A stretch of 64,000 bases of DNA, from positions 187,199-251,198 of the forward strand of contig NZ_LMNW01000023.1 in assembly GCF_001423125.1 (NCBI RefSeq), read 5' to 3'. Below are positions 18,858 to 28,649 of the stretch, in pieces. The notes under the pieces are model-generated. The model was not told the DNA's origin. It did not search any database and saw only the letters and a list, made by a program, of their open reading frames with translations. Source of the stretch: Duganella sp. Leaf126. Its GTDB lineage: Bacteria > Pseudomonadota > Gammaproteobacteria > Burkholderiales > Burkholderiaceae_D. Numbering within the stretch: position 1 is the first letter of the stretch; the number at the start of each line of letters is the position of its first letter. Both the position numbers and the translations under genes were made by a program.

Positions 18858-19019
18858 TGTTTCCTCTCGTCGTGTCCGGCTCAGCGCCCTCGGGGACCGG
18901 GCCAGACTTCACGCCACCGTATTTCAGCAGTCGCTGACTTATTGAATAATATTGAAAGTATATCAGCAATCGCACTGTTGACGCATCGTTCGCCAGCGGT
19001 GCGCACCAGGCAGAGGCGA

Positions 19020-19442
19020 CTAGCCTTGCCTGAGCAGCGCCAGAATACCGAGCAACTCGCCGCGTATCAATTCACGGTCCAGCGGCGCCGGCGCCGGCGC
19101 CTCGACCGCAGCGCTGTCGCCGCCCGCTGCCTGTGCATCAAGCTCCTCCGCCATCTCGCCGGAGGCCCGGCGGTCGAGTTTGTTGCGTGCGCCGCTGATG
19201 GTGAAACCTTGTTCGTACAACAGTTCGCGGATACGGCGTATCAGCAGCACTTCGTGGTGCTGGTAATAGCGGCGGTTACCGCGCCGCTTGACAGGTTTGA
19301 GCTGGGTGAATTCCTGCTCCCAATAACGCAGCACGTGCGGTTTCACGCCACACAGCTCGCCCACTTCGCCAATGGTGAAGTAGCGCTTGGCGGGGATCGG
19401 TGGCAGAGCCACCAGCTCGGACTTGGCGGGACGATCGTTCAT
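19020..19442 (-). CDS. MerR-family regulator linked to ihfA
   Basis: 140 aa. An N-terminal MerR helix-turn-helix: 'YFTIGEVGELCGVKPHVLRYWE' (split; residues about 20-41), then 'RRYYQHHEVLLIRRIRELLYEQGFT'. A short C-terminal tail is rich in Ala, Asp and Pro, without ligand-binding cysteines. This short MerR protein next to ihfA in the pheST-ihfA block is a recurrent arrangement in betaproteobacteria. Its target is not known. Confidence 0.85.
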   Translation of the reverse strand: MNDRPAKSELVALPPIPAKRYFTIGEVGELCGVKPHVLRYWEQEFTQLKPVKRRGNRRYYQHHEVLLIRRIRELLYEQGFTISGARNKLDRRASGEMAEELDAQAAGGDSAAVEAPAPAPLDRELIRGELLGILALLRQG

Positions 19443-19458
19443 CTACACTCGGCTCCGG

Positions 19459-19830
19459 TCAGGCGGCGCGCGCCATCGGATTGCTCTCTTCGACCATGCC
19501 CTTGAGTTTTTGGCTGGCATGGAAGGTCACGACGCGGCGCGCCGTGATCGGAATTTCTTCACCGGTCTTGGGATTGCGGCCCGGGCGCTGCGGCTTGTCG
19601 CGCAGCTGGAAGTTGCCGAAGCCGGACAGCTTGACGGCCTCGCCGCGCTCGAGCGCGTTACGGATTTCGTCAAAGAAGGTTTCCACCATGTCCTTGGCCT
19701 CGCGCTTGTTCAGGCCCACCTGCTCGAACAGGAGTTCGGCCAGTTCTGCCTTGGTGAGCGTGGGCAGATCTTTTTCTGCATCCTGGCGTACCTTGGCCAC
19801 CTGCATGGCCCGGTGCAAATCGGCAGCCAA
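19459..19830 (-). CDS. ihfA: Integration host factor subunit alpha
   Basis: About 115-123 aa. It is a DNA-bending protein of the HU/IHF family that pairs with IHF-beta. The core runs '[19 protein letters not shown]', '[22 protein letters not shown]' (the flexible arm with the intercalating Pro) and '[16 protein letters not shown]'. The start is uncertain. A TTG at 19830 and an ATG at 19806 are in frame, but neither has a good ribosome-binding site. The frame stays open further upstream towards AGGAAAATTAATAAT. Lies downstream of pheT, as in E. coli. Confidence 0.93.
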   Translation of the reverse strand: MAADLHRAMQVAKVRQDAEKDLPTLTKAELAELLFEQVGLNKREAKDMVETFFDEIRNALERGEAVKLSGFGNFQLRDKPQRPGRNPKTGEEIPITARRVVTFHASQKLKGMVEESNPMARAA

Positions 19831-19888
19831 TGCTGACTGGAGTACGGCGGAATCAACGTCGTGATTATTAATTTTCCTGCCCTGCCTT

Positions 19889-19923
19889 CAAAAACGCATG
19901 CGCCCGGCCAAGTGGCCGGACGC
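19889..19923 (-). terminator. Hairpin between pheT and ihfA
   Basis: Read on the minus strand, GCGTCCGGCC-ACTT-GGCCGGGCGC forms a 10-bp GC-rich stem (one T-G pair), followed a few bases later by TTTTT. It is a plausible partial terminator that would separate pheT from ihfA expression. Confidence 0.5.
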
Positions 19924-19973
19924 CCGGATGATAAAAAGAAATGGGTGCTGCCTGATGCAGGCCCGCTATGCTA

Positions 19974-22400
19974 TCACGCCCGCAGCCGCGCGCCGTTCTT
20001 CTGCTGTGCGGCACTGCCTGCGGCAGCCATGATGGCTTCGACGACATCGTCCTGCAAGGTGTTTTGAGTATCTTGTAAGCTAAAGCGGAAAGCAAGCGAT
20101 TTCTCGTCCGCCTCCAGTCCCTTGCCGCGATATTCATCAAATAAAACAATGGCTTGCACCAAGTTCCCTTGCGGACTTGCTTTCACCGCGGCATGGAAAG
20201 CATCGAGCACTTCCTGCGCCGCCACGTGCTGCTTGACCACCACCGCCAGGTCGCGCGTGGCGCCCGGGAACTTGGAAATCTCGGCATACACGGGTACCGG
20301 GCGCCGCTGCAGCGCATCGGCGTCCACCTCGAACACGACCGGCGCATTCGGCAGTTCGTACTTCTGCAGCCAGCGCGGGTGCAGTTCGCCGATGAAGCCG
20401 ATGACCTCGCCGTTCAGCAGCACCTGGGCAGAGCGGCCCGGATGCAGCGCCGGGTGTGCGGCTTTTTCGAACCGCAGCACGTGCGGCGCGAACAGGTGCT
20501 CGAGGTCGGCCTTGAGGTCGAAGAAATCGACCGCGCGGCTGTCCTGGCCCCACTGCTCGTCCGCCACGCCGCCGTAGGCCATCGCCGCCACGCGCTTGGG
20601 CTGGCGATAGCCGGCCACCGTCAGCGGACCGTCGGCCACGCTGTCGTCGCGCTGGTACACGGCGCCCACTTCGAACACGCGCACGCGATTGGTTTTGCGG
20701 TTCAGGTTGTAGCGCACATTGGCCACCAGGCTGCCGACCAGGGTCGAGCGCATCACGCTCATCTGGCTGGCGATCGGATTCTGCAGCTTGATCGGCTGGT
20801 CGTTGCCGCCGAAGTCCTGCTCCCAGGCCGCTTCCACAAAGCTCATGTTGACCACTTCCTGGAAACCGAGGGCGGCCAGCTGGTGGCGCACCGCGAACAG
20901 CGAGCGCGTATCTTCCGGCGCGATCACCATGGTGTTGGCAGCCACCGGCGCCACGGCCGGGATGTTCTCGAAGCCGTACACGCGCGCCACTTCCTCGATC
21001 AAGTCTTCCTCGATCTCGATGTCAAAGCGGTAGCTGGGCGCCGTCACCGAGAACACGCCGTCGGCCAGCGTGAACGGCAGCGCCAGGCGGGTGAAGATGT
21101 CGGCAATGACCTGGTCGTCGAGCGGCACGCCGATCACTTTTTGCGCGCGTGCCGTGCGCAGCTGCACCGGGGCGCGCTGCGGCAGGTTGACCACTTGGTC
21201 GTCGACCGGGCCGACGGCCGTTGCCGGCGTACCGCAGATCTCCACCAGCAGCGCCGTGATGCGCTCGAGGTGCTCGACCACGGTGGCGTAATCGACGCCG
21301 CGCTCGAAGCGGTGCGCCGCATCGGTGGAAAAGTTGTACTTGCGGGCACGGCCCTGGATGGCGCTCGGCCACCAGAATGCCGCTTCCAGGTAAATCGATG
21401 TGGTGTCGAGCGAGACGGCGGTGGAATCGCCGCCCATGATGCCGGCCAGCGATTCGATCTGCTGGGCGTCGGCGATCACCCCGACCCACTCGTTGAGGGC
21501 GACGGTGTTACCGTTGAGCAGCTTCAGGGTCTCGCCCGGCTTGCCCCAGCGCACGTCGAGGCTGCCGTGGATCTTGTCCAGGTCGAACACATGGCTGGGA
21601 CGGCCCAGCTCCAGCATCACGTAGTTGGAAATATCGACCAGCGCCGACACCGAGCGCTGGCCGCTGCGCTCGAGGCGCTGCTTGATCCAGTCCGGCGTGG
21701 CGGCACGGGCGTTCAGGTGACGGATCACGCGGCCGGCGAAACGGCCGCACAGGTCCGGCGCCGAAACCTTCACCGGCAACACTTCGTCGCTGGTGACCGG
21801 CACTGCGCTGAAGGTCGGCGCCGTCAGTGCTGTACCCGTCAGCGCCGATACTTCGCGCGCCACGCCGAGCACCGACAGGCAGTCCGCCTTGTTCGGGGTG
21901 AGCTTGATGGTGAACTTGAGGTCGTCGAGCGCGTAGTAGTCGCGGAAGTTCCGGCCCACGGGCGCATCGTCGGGCAGTTCCAGCAGGCCACTGCCCTCTT
22001 CCGACAGTTTCAGTTCCTTGGCCGAGCACAGCATGCCTTGCGACTCGACGCCGCGCAGCTTGCCGACCTTGATGTGGAACGGCTTGCCGTCGGCGCCAGG
22101 CGGCAGCACCGCGCCCGCCATCGCGCACACGACTTTGAGGCCGGGGCGCACATTGGGCGCGCCGCAGACGATGGTGAGCAGCGTGCCGGTGCCGACATCG
22201 ACCTGGCAGACATTGAGGCGGTCGGCGTCCGGGTGCTTGACCATGTCGCGCACATGGCCGACGACCACGTTCGAGAACGGCGGCGCCACCGGTTCGACCT
22301 CTTCCACTTCCAGGCCGGACATCGTCAGCAGGTGGGCCAGCTCGTCCGAAGTCATCTTCGGATCGACCATGGTGCGCAGCCAGTTTTCGGAGAATTGCAT
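19974..22400 (-). CDS. pheT: Phenylalanine-tRNA ligase beta subunit
   Basis: 808 aa, full length. Start at '[14 protein letters not shown]'; a longer frame upstream is not needed. It shows the N-terminal tRNA-binding domain ('[20 protein letters not shown]'), the B3/B4 editing region, the B5 domain and the C-terminal anticodon-binding ferredoxin fold ('[16 protein letters not shown]'). With PheS it forms the alpha2beta2 synthetase charging tRNA-Phe and removing mis-attached tyrosine. 68 bp after pheS in the same transcript. Confidence 0.97.
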   Translation of the reverse strand: MQFSENWLRTMVDPKMTSDELAHLLTMSGLEVEEVEPVAPPFSNVVVGHVRDMVKHPDADRLNVCQVDVGTGTLLTIVCGAPNVRPGLKVVCAMAGAVLPPGADGKPFHIKVGKLRGVESQGMLCSAKELKLSEEGSGLLELPDDAPVGRNFRDYYALDDLKFTIKLTPNKADCLSVLGVAREVSALTGTALTAPTFSAVPVTSDEVLPVKVSAPDLCGRFAGRVIRHLNARAATPDWIKQRLERSGQRSVSALVDISNYVMLELGRPSHVFDLDKIHGSLDVRWGKPGETLKLLNGNTVALNEWVGVIADAQQIESLAGIMGGDSTAVSLDTTSIYLEAAFWWPSAIQGRARKYNFSTDAAHRFERGVDYATVVEHLERITALLVEICGTPATAVGPVDDQVVNLPQRAPVQLRTARAQKVIGVPLDDQVIADIFTRLALPFTLADGVFSVTAPSYRFDIEIEEDLIEEVARVYGFENIPAVAPVAANTMVIAPEDTRSLFAVRHQLAALGFQEVVNMSFVEAAWEQDFGGNDQPIKLQNPIASQMSVMRSTLVGSLVANVRYNLNRKTNRVRVFEVGAVYQRDDSVADGPLTVAGYRQPKRVAAMAYGGVADEQWGQDSRAVDFFDLKADLEHLFAPHVLRFEKAAHPALHPGRSAQVLLNGEVIGFIGELHPRWLQKYELPNAPVVFEVDADALQRRPVPVYAEISKFPGATRDLAVVVKQHVAAQEVLDAFHAAVKASPQGNLVQAIVLFDEYRGKGLEADEKSLAFRFSLQDTQNTLQDDVVEAIMAAAGSAAQQKNGARLRA

Positions 22401-22468
22401 AATCTCGCTTTCTAAGAATAGTTCCACGGGAGCGCCGGCAAGTGCCGCGCTCAACCGTCGCTGGGATG

Positions 22469-23488
22469 TTAGTTGAACTGCTTCAGGAAGCGCAGATCGC
22501 CTTCGTAGAACAGCCGCAGGTCATTTACGCCGTAACGCAACATGGTCAGGCGCTCGAGGCCGGAGCCGAAGGCGAAGCCGATGTATTTTTCCGGATCAAG
22601 GCCGAAATTGCGCACCACCGAAGGATGGACCTGGCCGGAACCGGAAATCTCGAGCCAGCGGCCCTTGAGCGGACCGGAGCCGAACGCGATGTCGATCTCG
22701 GCCGACGGCTCGGTGAACGGGAAGTACGACGGACGGAAGCGCACCTGCAGGTCGTCGGTCTCGAAGAAGGCCTTGACGAAGTTCAGGTACACGCCCTTGA
22801 GGTCGGCGAAGCTGATGTTCTCGGCGATCCACAGGCCTTCGACCTGATGGAACATCGGCGAGTGGGTGGCGTCGCTGTCCACCCGGTAGGTGCGGCCGGG
22901 GGCGATTACCTTGATCGGCGGCGTGTGGCTGCGCGCGTAGCGCACCTGCATCGGGCTCGTATGCGTGCGCAGCAGCAGCGGCTTGCCTTCGCTGTCGTTG
23001 CCGTCGATATAGAACGTATCCTGCATCGAACGGGCCGGATGGTTTTCCGGGCTGTTGAGCGCAGTGAAATTGGTCCAGTCGTTTTCGATCTCGGGGCCGT
23101 CGGCCACCTCGAAACCGATCGAGCGGAAGATCGCTTCCACCCGCTCCCAGGTACGCATCACCGGGTGCAGGCCGCCGCCGGCGCGTCCGCGGCCTGGCAG
23201 CGAGACGTCGATCGCCTCGGCATTCAAACGGGCTTGCATCTGGGCGTCGGCCAGCGCCTCGCGCCGGGCCGTCAGGGCCGCTTCGATCTGCTGTTTGGCC
23301 GCGTTGATCAGGGCGCCCTGCGCCTTGCGTGCCTCCGGATCGAGCTTACCCAGGCCTTTCATCAGTTCGGTGATCTGGCCGGTCTTGCCCAGGTATTTGG
23401 CTTTGGCGTTTTCCAGTGCGGCGGCATCGTCCTGCGCCACCGTGAAGTCCTGCACTGCTGAGGCAACGAGTTGTTCCAGGGAGTACAT
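22469..23488 (-). CDS. pheS: Phenylalanine-tRNA ligase alpha subunit
   Basis: 339 aa, start '[15 protein letters not shown]' (a longer frame begins MIEEKK). It has an N-terminal coiled coil, then class II motif 2 '[19 protein letters not shown]' and motif 3 '[18 protein letters not shown]'. Catalytic subunit forming phenylalanyl-adenylate. A stem-loop with a T-run lies between rplT and this gene and may attenuate its transcription. Confidence 0.97.
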   Translation of the reverse strand: MYSLEQLVASAVQDFTVAQDDAAALENAKAKYLGKTGQITELMKGLGKLDPEARKAQGALINAAKQQIEAALTARREALADAQMQARLNAEAIDVSLPGRGRAGGGLHPVMRTWERVEAIFRSIGFEVADGPEIENDWTNFTALNSPENHPARSMQDTFYIDGNDSEGKPLLLRTHTSPMQVRYARSHTPPIKVIAPGRTYRVDSDATHSPMFHQVEGLWIAENISFADLKGVYLNFVKAFFETDDLQVRFRPSYFPFTEPSAEIDIAFGSGPLKGRWLEISGSGQVHPSVVRNFGLDPEKYIGFAFGSGLERLTMLRYGVNDLRLFYEGDLRFLKQFN

Positions 23489-23505
23489 GCGTTTCTTTTC
23501 CTCAA

Positions 23506-23542
23506 TCAAAAACGGGGCACAGGTTCACACCTTTGCCCCGTT
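23506..23542 (-). terminator. Attenuator-like hairpin before pheS
   Basis: On the minus strand, AACGGGGCA-a-AGGT-gtga-ACCT-g-TGCCCCGTT forms a near-perfect 14-bp stem, immediately followed by TTTTT and then, 18-20 bp later, the pheS start. The form is that of an intrinsic terminator. Its position between rplT and pheS suggests an attenuator rather than an operon end. Confidence 0.7.
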
Positions 23543-23585
23543 CTTCGCGCTGCCCGGTAACGGGCAACGATCATCAAATCAGTGC

Positions 23586-23945
23586 TTACGCAGCGATTTT
23601 AGCTTTTACGACGTTGACAATCGCAGCGAATGCTGGCTTGTCCATCACTGCCATGTCGGCCAGGACTTTACGGTCCAGTTCGATTGCAGCTTTCTTCAGA
23701 CCGTTCATGAATACGCTGTACGTCACGCCATGCTCACGCGAAGCGGCGTTGATACGGGCGATCCACAGGCGGCGGAAGACGCGCTTCTTGTTACGACGGT
23801 CGCGGTAGGCGTACTGGCCAGCGCGCATGACTGCTTGCTTGGCAATACGGTACACCTTGCTGCGACGACCGCGGTAACCCTTGGCCAGGTTCAGTACTTT
23901 TTTATGACGGGCACGAGCTGTAACCCCACGTTTTACTCTAGGCAT
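23586..23945 (-). CDS. rplT: 50S ribosomal protein L20
   Basis: 119 aa, complete, starting '[20 protein letters not shown]'. The basic N-terminal extension threads 23S rRNA, and the globular C-terminal domain ends '[10 protein letters not shown]'. It is needed early in 50S assembly. In E. coli L20 represses its own operon by binding the rpmI leader. Lies 26 bp after rpmI. Confidence 0.98.
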   Translation of the reverse strand: MPRVKRGVTARARHKKVLNLAKGYRGRRSKVYRIAKQAVMRAGQYAYRDRRNKKRVFRRLWIARINAASREHGVTYSVFMNGLKKAAIELDRKVLADMAVMDKPAFAAIVNVVKAKIAA

Positions 23946-23971
23946 AGTAACTCCTTAAATTGAGTGTGAGA

Positions 23972-24169
23972 TTAAGCCGATGGCATCATTGCATAGACGC
24001 GCTGGACGTCCGTTGCATCGATGTTGCGGGTGCCGCGCAGTTGACGCTTGTTCTTGGTCGTCTTCTTGGTCAGGATGTGGCGTTTGAAGGCCATGCCCGA
24101 TTTAACGGTACCACCTGGGCGCACGCGAAAACGTTTTTTCGCGGAGCTTTTGGTTTTCATTTTTGGCAT
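23972..24169 (-). CDS. rpmI: 50S ribosomal protein L35
   Basis: 65 aa, '[20 protein letters not shown]' onward, very basic, normal length. Partner of L20 in the operon. A terminator-like hairpin at 24333-24356 lies between infC and this gene, so rpmI-rplT likely also has its own promoter. Confidence 0.97.
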   Translation of the reverse strand: MPKMKTKSSAKKRFRVRPGGTVKSGMAFKRHILTKKTTKNKRQLRGTRNIDATDVQRVYAMMPSA

Positions 24170-24332
24170 AGATATTCTGCCCTCTCGGACAGCTCCTATT
24201 AAACAGGATTACAGGTGGTGACCCACTGTCACGCTTAGATGCCTGCTCTCACTTGTTTGTGCAGCGGATGCGAGTCCACTACATTGACTACAGCCGGCGA
24301 TTATAGCCGACTTTGTGGCGAAGTGCAGCAAA

Positions 24333-24356
24333 TAAAAAAGGCGCCAACCTGGCGCC
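24333..24356 (-). terminator. Rho-independent terminator downstream of infC
   Basis: On the minus strand GGCGCCA-GGT-TGGCGCC is followed by TTTTTT. A perfect 7-bp GC-rich stem with a T-run. It lies between infC (plus its repeat element) and rpmI. Confidence 0.8.
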
Positions 24357-24380
24357 CTTCCTTCACGCAGCCGGGGCTGC

Positions 24381-24501
24381 ACGGGCCTCGAGAACCGTAG
24401 CGAGCGGCCCGATATCGTCTTGCGTAGCGCAGGCGTACGGACGTACGCTGAGCAACGGAGAGGCGATAGCGGGTCGCGCAGCAGGTTATCGAGAATCCCT
24501 T
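24381..24501 (-). repeat. Palindromic dispersed element, copy B
   Basis: Reverse-oriented copy of the element seen at 1622-1744. On the minus strand it starts AAGGGATTCTCG directly at the infC stop codon and runs through CGACCCGCTATCGCCTCTCC and GCGCTACGCAAGACGATATC to CTCGAGGCCCG. With the terminator it fills the 330-bp gap between infC and rpmI. Confidence 0.75.
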
Positions 24502-25023
24502 TTACTTCTTCTTTTTAGGGGCCAGCACCATGATCATCTGGCGGCCTTCCATTTTGGGGAACTGCTCGACCTGGCCATGCGGCTCGAGGTCGGCTTTCAG
24601 GCGTTCCAGCATACGGAAACCAATATCCTGGTGCGCCATTTCACGGCCGCGGAAACGCAGCGTGATCTTGGTCTTGTCGCCGTCCTCGAGGAACTTGATC
24701 AAGTTGCGCAGCTTGATATTGTAGTCGCCATCATCGGTACCCGGACGGAACTTGACTTCCTTCACGGAGATGATTTTCTGCTTCAATTTCGCCTCGTGAG
24801 CCTTCTTTTGCTCCGAGTACTTGAATTTGCCGTAGTCCATCAAACGGCATACCGGCGGGACCGCCGTAGGGGCGATCTCGACCAGGTCGACGTTTGCCTC
24901 TTCCGCCAGGCGGAAGGCTTCGGCCAAAGTCACGATACCGAGTGGCTCGTTATCGACCCCGCTTAAACGCATTTCAGGGGCAGTGATTTCGCCATTGATG
25001 CGATGCGACTTGTCAGTAGCTAT
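24502..25023 (-). CDS. infC: Translation initiation factor IF-3 (apparent ATA start)
   Basis: 173 aa if started at ATA (25021-25023). The frame upstream of the first ATG (24972) encodes [16 protein letters not shown], the normal conserved IF-3 N-terminus, so the ATG is internal. AAGGA lies six bases before the ATA. IF-3 genes classically use rare start codons (AUU in E. coli) that IF-3 itself discriminates against, giving autoregulation. The core includes '[15 protein letters not shown]' and '[20 protein letters not shown]'. It binds the 30S subunit and checks the start codon. Between thrS and rpmI as usual. Confidence 0.95.
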   Translation of the reverse strand: MATDKSHRINGEITAPEMRLSGVDNEPLGIVTLAEAFRLAEEANVDLVEIAPTAVPPVCRLMDYGKFKYSEQKKAHEAKLKQKIISVKEVKFRPGTDDGDYNIKLRNLIKFLEDGDKTKITLRFRGREMAHQDIGFRMLERLKADLEPHGQVEQFPKMEGRQMIMVLAPKKKK

Positions 25024-25063
25024 GGTGATTCCTTTTTAAAATCTGAAGATAAAGCGCATGCGA

Positions 25064-26971
25064 TCAGGCTTTGTTGGCGACGTCTTGCTGGAGTCGCTCG
25101 ATCAGGGCATCGATGGACATGACGCCCAGATCGACATTGCCCCGCGCCCGCACGGCCACGGTGTTGGCATCCCGCTCCTTGTCGCCCACCACGAGGATGT
25201 ACGGCAGTTTTTGGACGGAATGTTCACGTATTTTATAGTTTATTTTCTCGTTGCGCAAATCCACCTGTACGCGGAACCCGCTGCGGCGCAGCTTTTCGGC
25301 CACTTGCTGCACGTAATCGGCCTGCGCATCGGAGATGTTGAGCACCGAGACCTGCACCGGCGCCAGCCATGCCGGCAGCGCGCCCGCATAGTTTTCGATC
25401 AGGATACCGATAAAGCGCTCCATCGAACCGACGATCGCCCGGTGCAGCATGACCGGCACCTGGCGCGTGTTGTCGGCCGCCACGTATTCGGCGCCGAGGC
25501 GCTCCGGCATGAAGAAGTCGACCTGCATGGTGCCGACCTGCCATGGACGGCCGAGCGAATCCTTCAGGTGGTACTCGATCTTCGGGCCATAGAACGCGCC
25601 CTCGCCCGGCAGCTCGGTCCAGGTCACGCCGCAGGCACGCAAGCCCGAACGCAGCGCCTCTTCCGCCTCATCCCACACGGCGTCGGTGCCGATCCGGTTA
25701 TCGGGACGCAGCGCCAGTTTCACCTCGATGTTATGGAAGTGGAAATCGGCATACACTTCCATGGCCTGGGTATGGAACGACACCACTTCCGGCTCGATCT
25801 GCTCGTGCGTGCAGAAAATGTGGCCATCGTCCTGGGTGAAACCGCGCACGCGCATGATGCCGTGCAGTGCGCCCGACGGTTCGTTGCGGTGGCACTGGCC
25901 GAACTCGCCGTAGCGCAGCGGCAGGTCGCGGTACGAGCGCATGTTGCTGTTGAAAATCTGCACGTGGCCGGGGCAATTCATCGGCTTCAATGCATACGAG
26001 CGGTTTTCCGACTCGGTGACGAACATGTTTTCGCGGTAGTTGTCCCAGTGGCCGGTCTTGCCCCACAGGCTGGCGTCGAGAATCTGCGGCGCCTTCACTT
26101 CCTGGTAGCCGTTGACCTGGTACTTGTGGCGCATGTACTGCTCGACCTGCTGCCAGATGGTCCAGCCCTTCGGGTGCCAGAACACCAGGCCCGGCGCCTC
26201 GTCCTGGAAGTGGAAGAAATCGAGCTGCTTGCCGAGCTTGCGGTGGTCGCGCTTTTCCGCCTCTTCCAGCTGGAACAGGTATTGTTCCTGGTCTTCCTTC
26301 CTGGCCCAGGCGGTGCCGTACACGCGCTGCAGCATTTCATTGTTGCTGTCGCCGCGCCAGTAAGCGCCGGCCAGCTTCATCAGCTTGAACACCTTCAGCT
26401 TGCCGGTGGACGGCACGTGCGGTCCGCGGCACAAGTCGGTGAAGCCGCCTTCGCTGTACAGCGACACATCCTGGTCGGGCGGGATCGAGGCGATGATTTC
26501 CGCCTTGTAGGCTTCCCCGATCGACTTGAAGTACGCCACGGCCTCGTCGCGCGGCAGGACCTTGCGCGTCACCGGCTCGTCCTTCTTGGCCAGTTCCGTC
26601 ATTTTCTTTTCGATCGCCACCAGGTCGTCGGGCGTGAACGGGCGCTTGTACGAAAAATCGTAATAAAAACCGTTGTCGATCACGGGACCGATGGTCACTT
26701 GCGCGTCGGGGAACAGCTCCTTGACGGCGTAGGCCAGCAAGTGGGCGGTCGAATGGCGGATCACGTCCAGTCCTTCCGGATCCTTGTCGGTGATGATGGC
26801 CAGGTCGACATTCTTGTCGATCAGGTGGGAAGTATCGACGACCTTGCCATCGACCTTGCCGGCCAGGGCAGCCTTGCCGAGGCTGGTGGCGATGCTGGAA
26901 GCGACCTGGGCAACGGTGACGGGGCCGTCGAATTCGCGGGCGGAGCCATCTGGAAGGCGGACTGAAAGCAT
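25064..26971 (-). CDS. thrS: Threonine-tRNA ligase
   Basis: 635 aa from '[20 protein letters not shown]'. Domains in order are TGS (1-65), editing domain with '[16 protein letters not shown]' and '[18 protein letters not shown]', class II core with zinc ligands ('MNCPGH', '[18 protein letters not shown]') and C-terminal anticodon-binding domain. It charges tRNA-Thr and edits serine. First gene of the translation operon. A 37-residue upstream extension of the frame has no ribosomal protein-like or synthetase character and was left out. Confidence 0.97.
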   Translation of the reverse strand: MLSVRLPDGSAREFDGPVTVAQVASSIATSLGKAALAGKVDGKVVDTSHLIDKNVDLAIITDKDPEGLDVIRHSTAHLLAYAVKELFPDAQVTIGPVIDNGFYYDFSYKRPFTPDDLVAIEKKMTELAKKDEPVTRKVLPRDEAVAYFKSIGEAYKAEIIASIPPDQDVSLYSEGGFTDLCRGPHVPSTGKLKVFKLMKLAGAYWRGDSNNEMLQRVYGTAWARKEDQEQYLFQLEEAEKRDHRKLGKQLDFFHFQDEAPGLVFWHPKGWTIWQQVEQYMRHKYQVNGYQEVKAPQILDASLWGKTGHWDNYRENMFVTESENRSYALKPMNCPGHVQIFNSNMRSYRDLPLRYGEFGQCHRNEPSGALHGIMRVRGFTQDDGHIFCTHEQIEPEVVSFHTQAMEVYADFHFHNIEVKLALRPDNRIGTDAVWDEAEEALRSGLRACGVTWTELPGEGAFYGPKIEYHLKDSLGRPWQVGTMQVDFFMPERLGAEYVAADNTRQVPVMLHRAIVGSMERFIGILIENYAGALPAWLAPVQVSVLNISDAQADYVQQVAEKLRRSGFRVQVDLRNEKINYKIREHSVQKLPYILVVGDKERDANTVAVRARGNVDLGVMSIDALIERLQQDVANKA

Positions 26972-27043
26972 GGAGATCTCCCTCTCGGCGCGCAGCGCCG
27001 CTGGTAATGGTGGATACTGGACAATACAACAAAAATGCGGACG

Positions 27044-27067
27044 AAAAAAAACGCGGACTAGCCGCGT
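27044..27067 (-). terminator. Rho-independent terminator after the tRNA-Val genes
   Basis: On the minus strand ACGCGG-CTAGT-CCGCGT is followed by eight T's; the plus strand also has a T-rich flank. It would end tRNA-Val transcripts before thrS, or act in the thrS leader. Confidence 0.8.
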
Positions 27068-27174
27068 TTTCTCTTTTTTCAAGCAAAAGAATCCCGTTCG
27101 ACTAGCGTCACTCCCAAAGCTTGGTAGTAGTTCGCGGTGTCATAACCGGGATGCCTTTCTCGCTCTTACTGACA

Positions 27175-27228
27175 GGCTGTTCAAAACGACTGCGGTGGCG
27201 CGCCTCGCTGCAATCGCCTTGAACAACC
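27175..27228. repeat. Large imperfect palindrome downstream of tRNA-Val
   Basis: The left arm GGCTGTTCAAAACGACTGC is matched in inverted form by the right arm, whose complement reads GGTTGTTCAAGGCGATTGC. They meet around GGCGCGCC. The stem would be about 25 bp. It may be a repeat family member or an RNA 3' hairpin. Confidence 0.6.
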
Positions 27229-27240
27229 TTTATTGAATTC

Positions 27241-27317
27241 TGGTGGGCGGTGAGGAATTCGAATCCCCGACCCCTTGGATGTCGACCAAGTATTCTAACC
27301 AGCTGAACTAACCGCCC
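27241..27317 (-). tRNA. tRNA-Val (GAC), copy 2
   Basis: 77 nt with encoded CCA. Acceptor GGGCGGT/ACCGCCC, D-stem GTTC/GAAT, anticodon stem CTTGG/CCAAG with loop TCGACAT (anticodon GAC), T-stem GGGGA/TCCTC with loop TTCGAAT. Position 33 is C rather than the near-universal U. Identical to the copy 45 bp upstream. Confidence 0.93.
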
Positions 27318-27362
27318 TTTTTTACTGCACTTTACGACTCGATACCACGATACTGCGAATTC

Positions 27363-27439
27363 TGGTGGGCGGTGAGGAATTCGAATCCCCGACCCCTTGG
27401 ATGTCGACCAAGTATTCTAACCAGCTGAACTAACCGCCC
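27363..27439 (-). tRNA. tRNA-Val (GAC), copy 1
   Basis: 77 nt, same sequence as the gene at 27241-27317, including the encoded CCA and the TCGACAT anticodon loop. It is the promoter-proximal copy on the minus strand. The two genes are very probably co-transcribed. Confidence 0.93.
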
Positions 27440-27606
27440 GAAGACCAGCATTATAGAGAGCGAAAAGCAGAATGACAAGGGGCATTCAAGGGAAAGATTT
27501 ACGATACGCACGATGGCATCGGCAACAGCAGCCACGGCAGCAACAGGCGCGCGTTGGCGCCACGCTTGCAGTAAACTGCATCCATCATCGATCACTGCCC
27601 GCCCCC

Positions 27607-28572
27607 ATGTCCGCTGAACTTCCCGCCGCCTCACCGTCCGCCCATTTACACGAGCACCGCAGCGACGACGCCAAGTACAAGCACGTGAGCGTGCAGCGCA
27701 GCCAGAAGGTGCTGGCCTGGGCGCTGCTGCTGACGCTCGGTTTCGCGGTGGTGGAAGCGGTCACCGGCTTCATGGCCAATTCGCTGGCGCTGATCTCGGA
27801 TGCCGGCCACATGGTGACCGACGCCGCTGCGCTCGGCCTGGCGCTGCTGGCGCAACTGATCTCCAAGCGGCCGCCATCGGCGCGCCACTCGTTCGGCTTC
27901 GGCCGCGCCGAAGCGCTGGCTGCCTTCGTCAACAGCCTGGTGCTGCTGGTCCTGGTCGCATGGATCATGGTCGAAGCGGCGCAGCGCTTCAGCCACCCGG
28001 AACAGGTCCACGGTTCGACCGTGTTCATCGTGGCCGGCATCGGCCTCGTGATCAACCTGCTGCTGGCCTGGATGCTGACGCGCGGCGACAGCAATATGAA
28101 CACGCGCGCAGCGCTGGTCAACGTGATGGGCGACCTGCTCGGCTCGGTGGCAGCGCTGGTCTCCGGCGCGGTGATCTATTACACGGGATGGATGCAGGTC
28201 GATCCGCTGCTGTCGATCTTTGTCGCGCTGCTGATCCTGCGGTCGACCATCGGCGTGCTGCGCGAGTCGTACCACTTCCTGATGGGCGGCGTACCGGAGC
28301 CGATCGACTACCTGGCCGTGGGCGCCGACCTCGAACACATCGATGGCGTGTGCTCGGTCCACGATCTGCACGTGTGGGACATGTCGCCCGGCCAGCCGGC
28401 GCTGATCGGCCACGTCGAAATCGTCGAACTGCAGCGCTGGCCCGAGATACTGCAGGCGATCAAGGCCATGCTGCTCGACAAACACGCGATCGATCACGTG
28501 ACCCTGCAAGCCGAAATCGCCGCTTCGGGGTCGGATACGGCATTCGGACCCAAGTCCGGCAATAACGTCTGA
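27607..28572 (+). CDS. Cation diffusion facilitator (Zn/Cd efflux, ZitB/CzcD type)
   Basis: 321 aa from 'MSAELPAASPSAHLHEHRSD', a His-containing cytoplasmic start; an upstream ATG at 27472 adds unrelated sequence. Six membrane helices. TM2 carries the metal site 'SDAGHMVTDAAALG' (His and Asp) and TM5 carries 'NVMGDLLGSVAAL' (Asp). A cytoplasmic C-terminal ferredoxin-like domain follows ('VCSVHDLHVWDMSPGQPAL'). The His-x3-Asp pairing predicts a zinc/cadmium:proton antiporter in the inner membrane. No metal regulator lies adjacent. Confidence 0.92.
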   Translation: MSAELPAASPSAHLHEHRSDDAKYKHVSVQRSQKVLAWALLLTLGFAVVEAVTGFMANSLALISDAGHMVTDAAALGLALLAQLISKRPPSARHSFGFGRAEALAAFVNSLVLLVLVAWIMVEAAQRFSHPEQVHGSTVFIVAGIGLVINLLLAWMLTRGDSNMNTRAALVNVMGDLLGSVAALVSGAVIYYTGWMQVDPLLSIFVALLILRSTIGVLRESYHFLMGGVPEPIDYLAVGADLEHIDGVCSVHDLHVWDMSPGQPALIGHVEIVELQRWPEILQAIKAMLLDKHAIDHVTLQAEIAASGSDTAFGPKSGNNV

Positions 28573-28649
28573 CCTACCGTGGAGCCGAGGCGTCAACGCG
28601 CCGGCGCCACGCATCGCGCACCGCTTCTTTCCACCACCAGAATTACACC

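Noticed and set aside
20154..22415. A 753-codon plus-strand frame opposite pheT
   Set aside because: Shadow of pheT; composition not protein-like.
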